From Candidatus Poseidoniaceae archaeon (lineage in GTDB: Archaea > Thermoplasmatota > Poseidoniia > Poseidoniales > Poseidoniaceae): a stretch of DNA of 58,656 nt. Shown here piece after piece: positions 51,280-58,656 of the stretch. Location of the stretch: positions 1 to 58,656 of the forward strand of contig JAOMTZ010000011.1 in assembly GCA_028356125.1 (NCBI GenBank), given 5' to 3'. Within the stretch, counting starts at the first letter, position 1; each line of letters opens with the position of its first letter. Position numbers and translations under genes: made by a program. The notes below the pieces were generated by a model that made no database searches, was not told where the DNA came from, and saw only the letters and a list, made by a program, of their open reading frames with translations.

Positions 51280-54200
51280 ATGTCCACTGCTCAAAAAGCG
51301 CTATTTTTAGTTGCGCTTTTTGTGCTAGGGAACGTAAACATCCCTCCTATTCAGGAAGGTAGTACAGAACTAGAAAACTCGATTTTCGAGGGTTTCAGTG
51401 TATCTACAGATGTCTGGAACGAATCACCACTACGAACAGTTGCAGTAGAAGGTGGTTTCAATCAGTCAACAGCTATTGATTATAGTGATGTAGTGGTATT
51501 AATCAACAATCAATCCGAAGCTAGTAGAACAATCGGATGGGCTTTTGTTACAGCCAGAAACATTAGTTCTGATCGAATATTCATCTTCGACAATTCATCA
51601 ACACCTACTGGCGAAACCATCAACAGAGATCAATTTGATACATACTTTGTAGAGCCGTTCAGGTTAATGCTTTCAGAGTATAATGGGACGGAAATCAACT
51701 ATCTAGTCACCACTAAGGGGGTTCCATTGCGAGTGAGTGGTGGAGATAGTAAAGCATCTTTCGACCAAGAGATAGCCTTAGTTGGGGGAAGTTATGATTC
51801 TGACATAGGTTCCGATTTCTGGATCAATCATGGCTATGGTCCATTGGCGGGCAAAGAAATGAAAGTGTTCACTAGGGATGAATACGGTTTTTTCTTAGTA
51901 ACGAGATTGACGGGTTATACAGTTGATACTGCGCTTGAATTGATTGAGAAAGCCAACAACTCGTACGGGTCCAGAGGGACTCACATCCTCGATTTGGCAA
52001 CTAACAGAAACGAATCAGGATATCAATTCTGGAATGACGATTTGTATGTGGCTAATAGTACACTAAATGGGACTATGGGTTTACCAGTATACTTCGATGA
52101 AGAAACTGAATTTGTCACCAATCTCTCCAATGTAATTGGGTATGCCTCATGGGGCAGTAATGATGGGAATTGGAATAAAAACTATCTTGCAAATGGGGGT
52201 TTCGACACCACTGATACTTCTTGGAGTAGCGGTTCAAGGTATTGGAATGCAACCTCCCCTTCTGTTTCAAGTGGTGACCAATTTAGTTGGGGTTATCAAA
52301 CTCAAACTAAGCAAGGAGGCAATGGTGCTTTAGAAGCTCAGGTATTATCTGAATGCAACCAAGAGTCTGGTAATTTATTACAGGGTATATATGCTGAATA
52401 TTTTGATAATGAAGGAATCAGTTTCAGCACAGCATCAATGCCAGATCTTATCGATAGAGTTCCCGACCATGTTCGCGTGGAAAGTAGCCTTGCATATTCT
52501 TCATCAGGAAATGCGTATCCCGGGCTTGACGACCGCTTCAAGAACAATTGGGGTGCTAGGTTCAGTGGGCTAATCGACATTCCAGATACAGGGAACTGGA
52601 CCTTCTATCTGAACTCTGATGACGGTAGTGAATTATGGATTGATGGAGAAAGTGCAATCCAAAACTATGGGTCACACGGTATGAGGGAGTATTCCACAAC
52701 ACTCAATTTAACATCAGGGCATCATGATTTCCGAATTGAGTTTTTCCAAGGGGGCGGCCCTCACGGACTGCGATTTTCATGGGAAAGCGATAATGTAAGT
52801 AAAGCCACAATCCCTTCTTCTGCATTTTATGTAGCCAGCGATTATATTCCTCAGCAAGACAACCTTGTCCATCACTGGGAGTTTGAAGAAGGTTCAGGAA
52901 ACCAGTCTGACGACACAATCACTAACGGTTCAAACTTCACTTTGAATGGTATGGACTCAACGAATTGGAGAAGTTGTGTAGATGGCTATTGCTTGTGGTA
53001 TGATGGCGTTAATGACTATGTTGATGTCGACGTTGATGATTGGCTTGGGAACTTTACAGTCAGCCAATGGGTATGGGCTAATATTTCCAATCAGCCAACA
53101 TATGCCTCAACATTCGCAATCGACAATAATGCGGGTTCTAATCAATCATTCCAGCACATGATATCGGGGGGGAAATGGAAACTTCACAATAACCAATCAT
53201 TGAACTTTGGTGATGTAGTGTCACAAAAGTGGACACATCTAGTCACAGTTTTCGACTCCGGTTTTTCCAGACAATATATGGATGGAGTTTTGGTTAATAC
53301 TAATTCTTATCCAAATGGATCAGTGAATAATTTCGACATTTACAAATTAGGCGTTAATAGAGCAGGAAGTTCATATTTCGAAGGCATGATAGATAATGTT
53401 ATGATTTGGGATACAGCACTGAGTAATGGTTCTGTAACAACTCTAAATCGTGATATAATTAACAATTGTTCTGCATACTCAGGTAATGGGCAAGGCGTTG
53501 CCTATCTTGAGACTACACATCAGATACCAGAGAATTTCACAGACCACGTCTGGGTTTTGTACGCATATGGAAAAAGGTCAGGTGATGTGTTTGGAGAATA
53601 CAATCTACAAGTTACATCTTATGATTCGAATGGCAATGAATTGACTAGTAATGAATCTTCAAATCAGGCTTTCAATCCTGATTGGAATTCACGCTCATTA
53701 CGATTCAGGCCAGGTTCTAATGCAACGTCGCTCACGATTAGAGTTTCATTGGACATCGTACCTACTTCAACAGATGGCTCATTATATGTTGATTCAACAG
53801 TACTTCGGATAATCCGGCCTCACATGGAATGGGTGAACGGTTCAATCGTCGAGACTGCAGTAAGTACAGGTGCTCGCTCCTTCAATTCAGGTACATCATA
53901 CGGGCAGTCTTTAGTCGCAGATATTCTTGAAGATGGGGCTAGTGGAGTAAAGGGGTATGTGTACGAACCGTACTTGACTGCAGTTTCCTCTCCCAGCGTC
54001 CTTCTATCTTCATATTCCCGAGGCTTCAATTTGGCGGAGTCTTATGCAGCTGCTAATACTATGGCAAGTTGGATGGGTGTTGTAGTGGGCGACCCGAAGA
54101 TGAGCCCATACGCAGATATTGTTAGCGATATAGACATAATAGACGCCCGAATCGTCCAAAACGTATCAATCAATCAGGAATTCGAAATTGAAATCGCTTT

Positions 54201-56400
54201 ACAAAACATTGGCCCTGGTAATTCGCTTGGAGAGATTATTGTAATCGACAAATTGGGTAGTAACATATTGGCGAATCAATCCATCACGGTTCCAAACGGG
54301 GGCCTTAATGGTAGCAGGCTAGTACTAAAACTACAATTGAATACTTCAAGAGATGGCTGGAATAACCTTGTAATTCGATGGCAAGGGACTTCTCCAATAC
54401 ACCCTGAGAGAAATCTAGACAACAATGTATTAGATGTATTAGTTTGGGCGAATTCTGCACCTATTATTGAGGACATATATTGTGATTCTAGCCAATATAG
54501 TCGGGGCGATAGATTCGTTTGCAGTGTTGAATCAACAGATGATAGCGGGGTAGATTCTGTTACCATTGCTTGGAGAGTGAGTTATGGAAATAATAGTACT
54601 GAATGGGTTTGGGAAAATACTGGTAGCCAAGATGGTTTCAGATGGTGGGCAACAATCGATTTACCAGCAGATATCCAACTAGGGTTCCTTGATTTAGTAG
54701 TAATTGCTACCGATGAATCGAATATCTCAACAAATTCTTCTTCAATGGCAATCGCTGAGATTAGAGATGCACCTGCGTTTTGGTTTGGGATTCACTTATC
54801 AGGGGTAGATGACGCTAATTGGGGAGGTGCTTCTGTGTTAACATCGATCCCGATTACGGGCGTCAAAAGGGGCTATGTTTCGACATTGAAAGCATGTGTT
54901 CTCGACCCCGACCATGACCTTGAGGCCAATATTCCAATGTTCCTACCTAGTCGCGGAAATGTTGATGGAATGACGCATGTACAAGGCAGCAGTGCTGAAC
55001 ATCACTGTTACATTTCCTCGTTTACAATTCCTACCTTGACCAGCCTAGATCCATTTACTCTTGAACTAAGAGACTCAAATGGTGAATTCCTTACTAGAAG
55101 AACTATACAGGTTGCAGATCAAAAGCCAACAATTCACATGTCGGTGATAGACGAACAGTTGAACCAAGTAACTAATGTTCAGGGCAGCGGCGAAGAGATG
55201 CTCAGAGTCGAAGTTCAAGATTACGATGATACTGTTGATACTGTGATTGGTGATATCTCGATCAGGTGGCCTGGCCAATTAGCCTACAATTTCCCAATCG
55301 ATTTCGAAAACGGCGTATCACTAGTTCCCTTATCTACCGACCAGAGTATAGAGAGTGGCGATTTGGTTGTAGATGTGTCAATTATTGGTGCTAATGGTGC
55401 TACGAACAACTCATCGTTTTACACTCCGGTTCTACTAAGTCCGCCAGAGATTCTAGCAATTGATATCTGCCGAAATGGAATCGAAATCGACGAATTGATG
55501 TTTGGGCAATCTGCAGATGCAGTAGTTAGAATTCATTCATCAAGGCCCGTAAGTATGGTTACTGCTAACTTAGAACAATTAGGCTGGATTGTATCTGCTC
55601 CATCCCAAGGAGTTTCCGACTGTGGCGGCGAACTAGCTGAGCAAAATGCAGAGTACCACTTTAGAATTCAACTCGATTCTTCATTCATAGCAGGTGAGGG
55701 AAGTCTTAGTGCTAGAGTCGTTGACATAGACGAGATATCTTCAATATCATACCAAAACTTTGAGTTCATGCATTCACCTCCTGAAATCCAAGTAGTCCAC
55801 GAACAAAATATTTCTCACGGCTCACTATTCGAGGTTCTTGTCGAGATGAGTGACGCCGATGGAATCGACGCCTCATGTGGAATCAATTACTTGCAAGATG
55901 GACTTGTAATCAATGAACGTCAGAATAGCCAGGTGTCAGATTTAGATGGAACTGGACTTTGGTCTAGTTCGTGGCTGTTACCATCAGGACTCTCTGGCAA
56001 CCTAACGGTCACGATCTCATGTGTAGACAATAGTGACAATTTCGCAAACTATTCTTCACAGGTTACCGTTGATAATGCAACAGAATGCATCACTGATTGT
56101 TTAGAAGTTAAACAAGATTCAGAGAAGGCTGCTGAATCTTACGCAATAGAGATTTTCGCATTATTTAGTCTATTACTACTCGTGGTAATCGTTACCATTC
56201 GCGTGCGCGCCCGCGAGGGAGATGAAAAGAACGAGACTTGGGGCGTTGAAGATTCACCTCCTGAAAGCGACACCCGAATACCGGAAGGTTGGACATTAGA
56301 GGAGTTTCTTAACTGGCTAGATGGCCCTATGCCTGATGAATGGAAAGAAGACCAATGGAGTCTGTATAGGGAAAGCCTCGAAGATCTTCGTCTAACATAG
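51280..56400 (+). CDS. Giant surface protein: TIGR03790-like domain with nested PA14 and LamG, then Ig-like repeats
   Basis: A 1706-residue type I membrane protein. After a signal peptide (about 1-18), residues 40-290 resemble the N-terminal part of TIGR03790-family proteins (strand VVVLINNQSE, then YLVTTKGVPLRV and the SFDQE block). A PA14 sugar-binding domain (about 365-505) and a LamG/concanavalin-like domain (about 527-715) follow. At about 867-943 the TIGR03790-like frame resumes (GVKGYVYEPYL... SYAAANTMASWMGVVVGDP). Several Ig-like/CARDB domains (about 950-1610) precede one membrane helix (about 1622-1642) and a short cytoplasmic tail. The likely role is extracellular polysaccharide or glycoprotein binding. 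No complete catalytic site is recognised. The start is ATG 51280. Confidence 0.8.
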   Translation: MSTAQKALFLVALFVLGNVNIPPIQEGSTELENSIFEGFSVSTDVWNESPLRTVAVEGGFNQSTAIDYSDVVVLINNQSEASRTIGWAFVTARNISSDRIFIFDNSSTPTGETINRDQFDTYFVEPFRLMLSEYNGTEINYLVTTKGVPLRVSGGDSKASFDQEIALVGGSYDSDIGSDFWINHGYGPLAGKEMKVFTRDEYGFFLVTRLTGYTVDTALELIEKANNSYGSRGTHILDLATNRNESGYQFWNDDLYVANSTLNGTMGLPVYFDEETEFVTNLSNVIGYASWGSNDGNWNKNYLANGGFDTTDTSWSSGSRYWNATSPSVSSGDQFSWGYQTQTKQGGNGALEAQVLSECNQESGNLLQGIYAEYFDNEGISFSTASMPDLIDRVPDHVRVESSLAYSSSGNAYPGLDDRFKNNWGARFSGLIDIPDTGNWTFYLNSDDGSELWIDGESAIQNYGSHGMREYSTTLNLTSGHHDFRIEFFQGGGPHGLRFSWESDNVSKATIPSSAFYVASDYIPQQDNLVHHWEFEEGSGNQSDDTITNGSNFTLNGMDSTNWRSCVDGYCLWYDGVNDYVDVDVDDWLGNFTVSQWVWANISNQPTYASTFAIDNNAGSNQSFQHMISGGKWKLHNNQSLNFGDVVSQKWTHLVTVFDSGFSRQYMDGVLVNTNSYPNGSVNNFDIYKLGVNRAGSSYFEGMIDNVMIWDTALSNGSVTTLNRDIINNCSAYSGNGQGVAYLETTHQIPENFTDHVWVLYAYGKRSGDVFGEYNLQVTSYDSNGNELTSNESSNQAFNPDWNSRSLRFRPGSNATSLTIRVSLDIVPTSTDGSLYVDSTVLRIIRPHMEWVNGSIVETAVSTGARSFNSGTSYGQSLVADILEDGASGVKGYVYEPYLTAVSSPSVLLSSYSRGFNLAESYAAANTMASWMGVVVGDPKMSPYADIVSDIDIIDARIVQNVSINQEFEIEIALQNIGPGNSLGEIIVIDKLGSNILANQSITVPNGGLNGSRLVLKLQLNTSRDGWNNLVIRWQGTSPIHPERNLDNNVLDVLVWANSAPIIEDIYCDSSQYSRGDRFVCSVESTDDSGVDSVTIAWRVSYGNNSTEWVWENTGSQDGFRWWATIDLPADIQLGFLDLVVIATDESNISTNSSSMAIAEIRDAPAFWFGIHLSGVDDANWGGASVLTSIPITGVKRGYVSTLKACVLDPDHDLEANIPMFLPSRGNVDGMTHVQGSSAEHHCYISSFTIPTLTSLDPFTLELRDSNGEFLTRRTIQVADQKPTIHMSVIDEQLNQVTNVQGSGEEMLRVEVQDYDDTVDTVIGDISIRWPGQLAYNFPIDFENGVSLVPLSTDQSIESGDLVVDVSIIGANGATNNSSFYTPVLLSPPEILAIDICRNGIEIDELMFGQSADAVVRIHSSRPVSMVTANLEQLGWIVSAPSQGVSDCGGELAEQNAEYHFRIQLDSSFIAGEGSLSARVVDIDEISSISYQNFEFMHSPPEIQVVHEQNISHGSLFEVLVEMSDADGIDASCGINYLQDGLVINERQNSQVSDLDGTGLWSSSWLLPSGLSGNLTVTISCVDNSDNFANYSSQVTVDNATECITDCLEVKQDSEKAAESYAIEIFALFSLLLLVVIVTIRVRAREGDEKNETWGVEDSPPESDTRIPEGWTLEEFLNWLDGPMPDEWKEDQWSLYRESLEDLRLT

Positions 56401-56431
56401 GATTCATCATGTTTGATTGACTGGGATGTTC

Positions 56432-56665
56432 ATGGCAGTCGGATATGTTCTGGTTAATGTCTCACCGGGCAAAGAGTATGAAGCATTTCAGGTCATCAAA
56501 GATATTGAGAATGTTTCAGACTCAACACTTCTTTTCGGTGATTATGATATTATAGCGAAACTAGAAGCTGAAAGTTTAGGAGTCATCGCTCAAACAGTCG
56601 TTGATATTATTCGCCAAGTACCTGGAGTCATAGATTCAAAAACTTTGGCTGGCGCTGAATTTTGA
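56432..56665 (+). CDS. Stand-alone RAM (Lrp/AsnC ligand-binding) domain protein
   Basis: A 77-residue protein made only of the RAM domain found at the C-terminus of Lrp/AsnC regulators: strand VGYVLVNVSPGKE, helix EAFQVIKDI, strand TLLFGDYDIIAKL, helix and final strand VIDSKTL. It lacks a DNA-binding helix-turn-helix. Such proteins sense small molecules or form mixed oligomers with full Lrp regulators. ATG 56432 is preferred; ATG 56426 and TTG 56417 are upstream options. It starts 31 bp after the giant surface protein and ends near a hairpin at 56698-56713. Confidence 0.8.
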   Translation: MAVGYVLVNVSPGKEYEAFQVIKDIENVSDSTLLFGDYDIIAKLEAESLGVIAQTVVDIIRQVPGVIDSKTLAGAEF

Positions 56666-56697
56666 ACCGACTACGAAAGGCCTTACTGCTCTAATAT

Positions 56698-56713
56698 GCC
56701 CTCTGAAAAGGGC
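56698..56713. terminator. Small hairpin after the RAM-domain gene
   Basis: GCCCT (56698-56702) and AGGGC (56709-56713) form a five-base-pair stem over a six-base loop, 33 bases after the RAM-domain stop. It may end that transcript before the MC1 promoter region begins. Confidence 0.35.
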
Positions 56714-56739
56714 TACTGCGGGCAATATGTAGCGCAGTA
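56714..56739. promoter_or_regulatory. Inverted repeat in the MC1 promoter region
   Basis: TACTGCG (56714-56720) and CGCAGTA (56733-56739) are perfect seven-base inverted repeats with a 12-base spacer. They lie about 18 bases before the TATA box, where archaeal activators often bind. Autoregulation by a DNA-binding protein is an attractive but unproven idea. Confidence 0.45.
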
Positions 56740-56756
56740 TAGCGGTTTAGCGGGGG

Positions 56757-56767
56757 AAATATTATAA
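56757..56767 (+). promoter_or_regulatory. TATA box of the MC1 gene
   Basis: AAATATTATAA lies 37-47 bases upstream of ATG 56804. A GAGGT ribosome-binding site at 56792-56796, seven bases before the ATG, fits a short 5' leader. This gene is thus not leaderless, unlike the FAS1 and CBM-repeat genes. Confidence 0.55.
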
Positions 56768-56803
56768 CCTTGGTGTGCCCGTAGGTGCAGCGAGGTAAAA
56801 CCT

Positions 56804-57070
56804 ATGAGTGATGGAAAGAAGTACTTCGTCTTGATGAAGGGCGGAGAAGACACCAGCCAAGTATTTGCAAGCAAGCAACCAAGAGGAGCAGCCCTTAAAG
56901 CTGCAACACGCGGACACACCGACATACGCCTACGCGAACGTGGAACAAAGAGAGTTCACGTTTTCACCGGCAGTATCTCCCAAGTGGACAAGCCTGCAAA
57001 TGGCCCAGCGTGGCTTCCTGATAAAATCAAGAAAGCTAACGTAAAGAAGCAAGGAATCGAACACCTTTGA
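56804..57070 (+). CDS. MC1-family chromosomal DNA-binding protein
   Basis: An 88-residue basic protein of the methanogen chromosomal protein MC1 family, which bends DNA as a monomer and compacts the chromosome. The family pattern is clear throughout: strand KKYFVLMKGG, the loop KQPRGAALKAATRG, then DIRLRERGTKRVHVFTG and the DNA-contacting C-terminal arm with AWLPDKIKK. Length is normal. A TATA box, a GAGGT site and a perfect inverted repeat lie upstream; a very strong terminator lies downstream. High expression is likely. Together with the helix-hairpin-helix/H1-like protein at 10485 it gives this organism at least two chromatin proteins. Confidence 0.95.
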   Translation: MSDGKKYFVLMKGGEDTSQVFASKQPRGAALKAATRGHTDIRLRERGTKRVHVFTGSISQVDKPANGPAWLPDKIKKANVKKQGIEHL

Positions 57071-57111
57071 ACTAAGGATTAAGATTGATTGCTAACACCC
57101 TTTGGGACTTT

Positions 57112-57155
57112 GCCCTTCACAGAACTTCGGCTCTGTGAAGGGCTATTTTTTATTT
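57112..57155 (+). terminator. Strong terminator after MC1
   Basis: GCCCTTCACAGA (57112-57123) pairs perfectly with TCTGTGAAGGGC (57132-57143), a 12-base-pair stem over an eight-base loop, followed by the T-rich run TATTTTTTATTTT. This looks like an intrinsic terminator, the strongest in the window. Confidence 0.85.
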
Positions 57156-57221
57156 TCAAAATGGAATTTACTCTTCAGGTAAATTACATTCCTTTTTTTA
57201 TCAAGTTGATTTCGACAGCTT

Positions 57222-58199
57222 GTGAAACCTAAGTTCACCCCCCGGGATATGTTTGCCGTAGTCCTCGGTCTAGCATTCATAAATGTTGGAGTGGATCACT
57301 TTATTCATCCCGAATGGTATGAACCAATAGTTCCCAATATACTGCCTTCTGCAATCTTTTGGGTTCTCCTGAGTGGTTTCTTTGAAGCAATACTTGGTTT
57401 GCTTCTAATCATACCACGGACCCGCTCTCTAGCATCGGTTGGTATCGCATGGATGTTGGTTGTTCTTTATTGGGCCAATTTCAATATGTGGTATAATGAA
57501 ATTCCACTTAATGGAACTACATATGATGATATCTGGCACGTTGTTAGGTTCGTGATACAGATTATTTTGATACTGGCCATCGCCTGGGTAGGGGAGATAA
57601 CACCATTCAAAGGCAAAGAATCTAAAATCGATATGATGGATGTTTTCAAAGGTAGAATAACATCTAGTGGATTCGAAAGTGGAGACAGAATTGTTGTAGG
57701 TGCGTGGCAAGAATCCCCATTTGGAGAATTCACAGATATCATGTGGGCAAAAAAAGATGGAAGCAGAATTCTGATCGCCCCAACCAAAGAAGTAGCAGAT
57801 TATGTAGAGGCTATGTATTCATTTGATGAAATCAAAATCCAAAAGGTTGGAGTTGTCCAACAAGGAAGTTCCCTATCTGTCTCTTGCGATTCTATGGAGC
57901 TGGACTTCGAATGGAACAGAGGTTGGCCTATCCCATTCAAACGTTCACTATTTTTCATTGCAACAGTTGAACTTCTATTTGCAAAGTTATTCTTTGGTAC
58001 ACAAACTCATGGAGTAACCAAAAATCAGCGAAAAGAGTGGTACGCAATCGACAGAGTATCAAAATTAACTAAAGCAAGTGCAACGATTGATGGAACCAAT
58101 GCTGGCGAACTTAGGCCTTTGAGTGAGCCGTGTAAATTTGGTTTTAGCGAAGCTCCGAAGAAACCATCTTCCTGTGAAGTCAGAACTCACATCCTGTAA
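57222..58199 (+). CDS. DoxX-like membrane protein with a C-terminal soluble domain
   Basis: A 325-residue protein. The N-terminal half has four membrane segments with DoxX-family features: NVGVDHFIHPEWY, VPNILPS, the SGFFEAILGLLLIIPRTR helix and WMLVVLYWANFNMW. DoxX-type proteins are linked to thiosulfate or quinone redox reactions or to thiol stress in different organisms. The C-terminal half (about 135-325) is a soluble domain of unknown type with several strands and one more hydrophobic patch. The start is GTG 57222 with no clear ribosome-binding site. The fusion of DoxX with this C-terminal domain is unusual. The function here is unknown. Confidence 0.65.
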   Translation: MKPKFTPRDMFAVVLGLAFINVGVDHFIHPEWYEPIVPNILPSAIFWVLLSGFFEAILGLLLIIPRTRSLASVGIAWMLVVLYWANFNMWYNEIPLNGTTYDDIWHVVRFVIQIILILAIAWVGEITPFKGKESKIDMMDVFKGRITSSGFESGDRIVVGAWQESPFGEFTDIMWAKKDGSRILIAPTKEVADYVEAMYSFDEIKIQKVGVVQQGSSLSVSCDSMELDFEWNRGWPIPFKRSLFFIATVELLFAKLFFGTQTHGVTKNQRKEWYAIDRVSKLTKASATIDGTNAGELRPLSEPCKFGFSEAPKKPSSCEVRTHIL

Positions 58200-58245
58200 T
58201 CGGGCTAGGGGCCCTAAGGTTCCTTAATCAACAAACCCGAGCCAA

Positions 58246-58656
58246 CTATTCTTCAGATTCGGTTGACATATTTTGCCTATCTTCAAATAATTCGATTGCT
58301 TGTTCGATAAATCGCCAGTGACAAATAATACCGATGATGATAGCGAAATGGAATATCTCATGTGTTTCAATCACACCAATGATGATAGTTAGTGATTCGA
58401 TGTAATCCAGAATCGCTCCTACGCTGTATGCGATGCCACCATACCCCAAATAACGGACAAATTCTAGGCCGTATTCTCTGTAAATCAAGATGCCTGAATA
58501 GAATCCAACCCAGCCCATGCAGAGATAGAATAAGAAAACCAACCATTGAGGGAAATCGTCAAAAAATATTAACATGAATATTACACCATTGATAGCTATC
58601 AACCAGATAATAATCAGAACATTCCAACGTTTCAAACCCTGGAATAGAAGTAGGTG
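58246..58656 (-). CDS. Hemolysin III / PAQR family membrane protein, N-terminus cut by window edge
   Basis: The minus-strand frame is open from the stop at 58246 to the window edge without a start I trust; the first in-window TTG (58635) is probably internal. The 137 visible residues carry four to five membrane segments and match the C-terminal part of hemolysin III/PAQR proteins: the FYLCMGWVGFYSG segment, GGIAYSVGAILD, and the conserved HEIFHFAII block with a further His (CHWRFI) in the last helix. Family members are seven-helix receptors or hydrolases with a metal site formed by these His residues. It ends with an acidic tail. Confidence 0.75.
   Translation of the reverse strand, partial: HLLLFQGLKRWNVLIIIWLIAINGVIFMLIFFDDFPQWLVFLFYLCMGWVGFYSGILIYREYGLEFVRYLGYGGIAYSVGAILDYIESLTIIIGVIETHEIFHFAIIIGIICHWRFIEQAIELFEDRQNMSTESEE

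Overview
The window looks like the chromosome of a marine planktonic euryarchaeon, most probably Candidatus Poseidoniales (Marine Group II). This placement is inferred from gene content, not from a marker-gene tree. Archaeal hallmarks are Sec61-beta, an MC1 chromosomal protein, a DacZ-type diadenylate cyclase, an Hjc-like Holliday junction resolvase, XerA, an Lhr-type helicase, a Sec11-like signal peptidase with a Ser/His pair, and a presenilin-type protease. Mixed with these are very large, acidic, repeat-rich secreted or lipid-anchored proteins (FAS1, EF-hand, PKD, PA14, LamG, CBM-like), as is typical of Poseidoniales. Genes are dense: several ATGA overlaps, convergent genes overlapping by up to about 30 bp, and no gene-free stretch over 300 bp. 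I saw no rRNA, tRNA, CRISPR array or insertion sequence.

Layout. 1-3.9 kb: a minus-strand terminal-oxidase operon (coxB, coxA with an extra N-terminal extracellular domain, and a His/Asp-rich membrane protein cut by the window edge). 4-12.2 kb: housekeeping genes, namely a YggU-like protein, a small Toprim protein, an Lrp regulator, an Omp28-like protein, an NSUN2/Trm4-type RNA m5C methyltransferase, Sec61-beta, a helix-hairpin-helix protein with a histone-H1-like tail, and XerA. 12.4-28.9 kb: a surface-protein region with a 14-module CBM-like protein, two lipoproteins sharing a promoter module, an interrupted zinc-ribbon gene, a six-FAS1 adhesin with a recent internal duplication, a PKD protein, a 1190-residue EF-hand lipoprotein with a PGF-type C-terminus, and an acyltransferase.

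28.9-36.7 kb: a minus-strand run (presenilin-like protease with a large extracellular insertion, serS, M28 peptidase lipoprotein, small protein) facing folC, a dCMP-deaminase-family gene and a PLC-like lipoprotein. 36.7-44.7 kb: an Lhr-type helicase and a 1670-residue surface protein. 44.9-51.3 kb: Sec11-like signal peptidase, a site-2 protease, an Hjc-like nuclease, an RNase H-fold protein, and a macrodomain-dacZ pair. 51.3-58.7 kb: a 1706-residue surface protein in which PA14 and LamG domains sit inside a TIGR03790-like domain, a stand-alone RAM domain, MC1 with a structured promoter and strong terminator, a DoxX-like protein, and the C-terminal half of a hemolysin III/PAQR protein running off the end.

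Taken together the window couples aerobic respiration with protein export, membrane proteolysis and a display of large calcium- or carbohydrate-binding surface proteins, which fits a particle-interacting heterotroph. The most unusual items are the presenilin with an inserted extracellular domain, the coxA N-terminal fusion with a CxCH motif, proteins that appear anchored at both ends, the macrodomain-dacZ pair, the in-frame stop in the zinc-ribbon gene, and a family of intergenic inverted-repeat and promoter elements between 15.4 and 18.1 kb.
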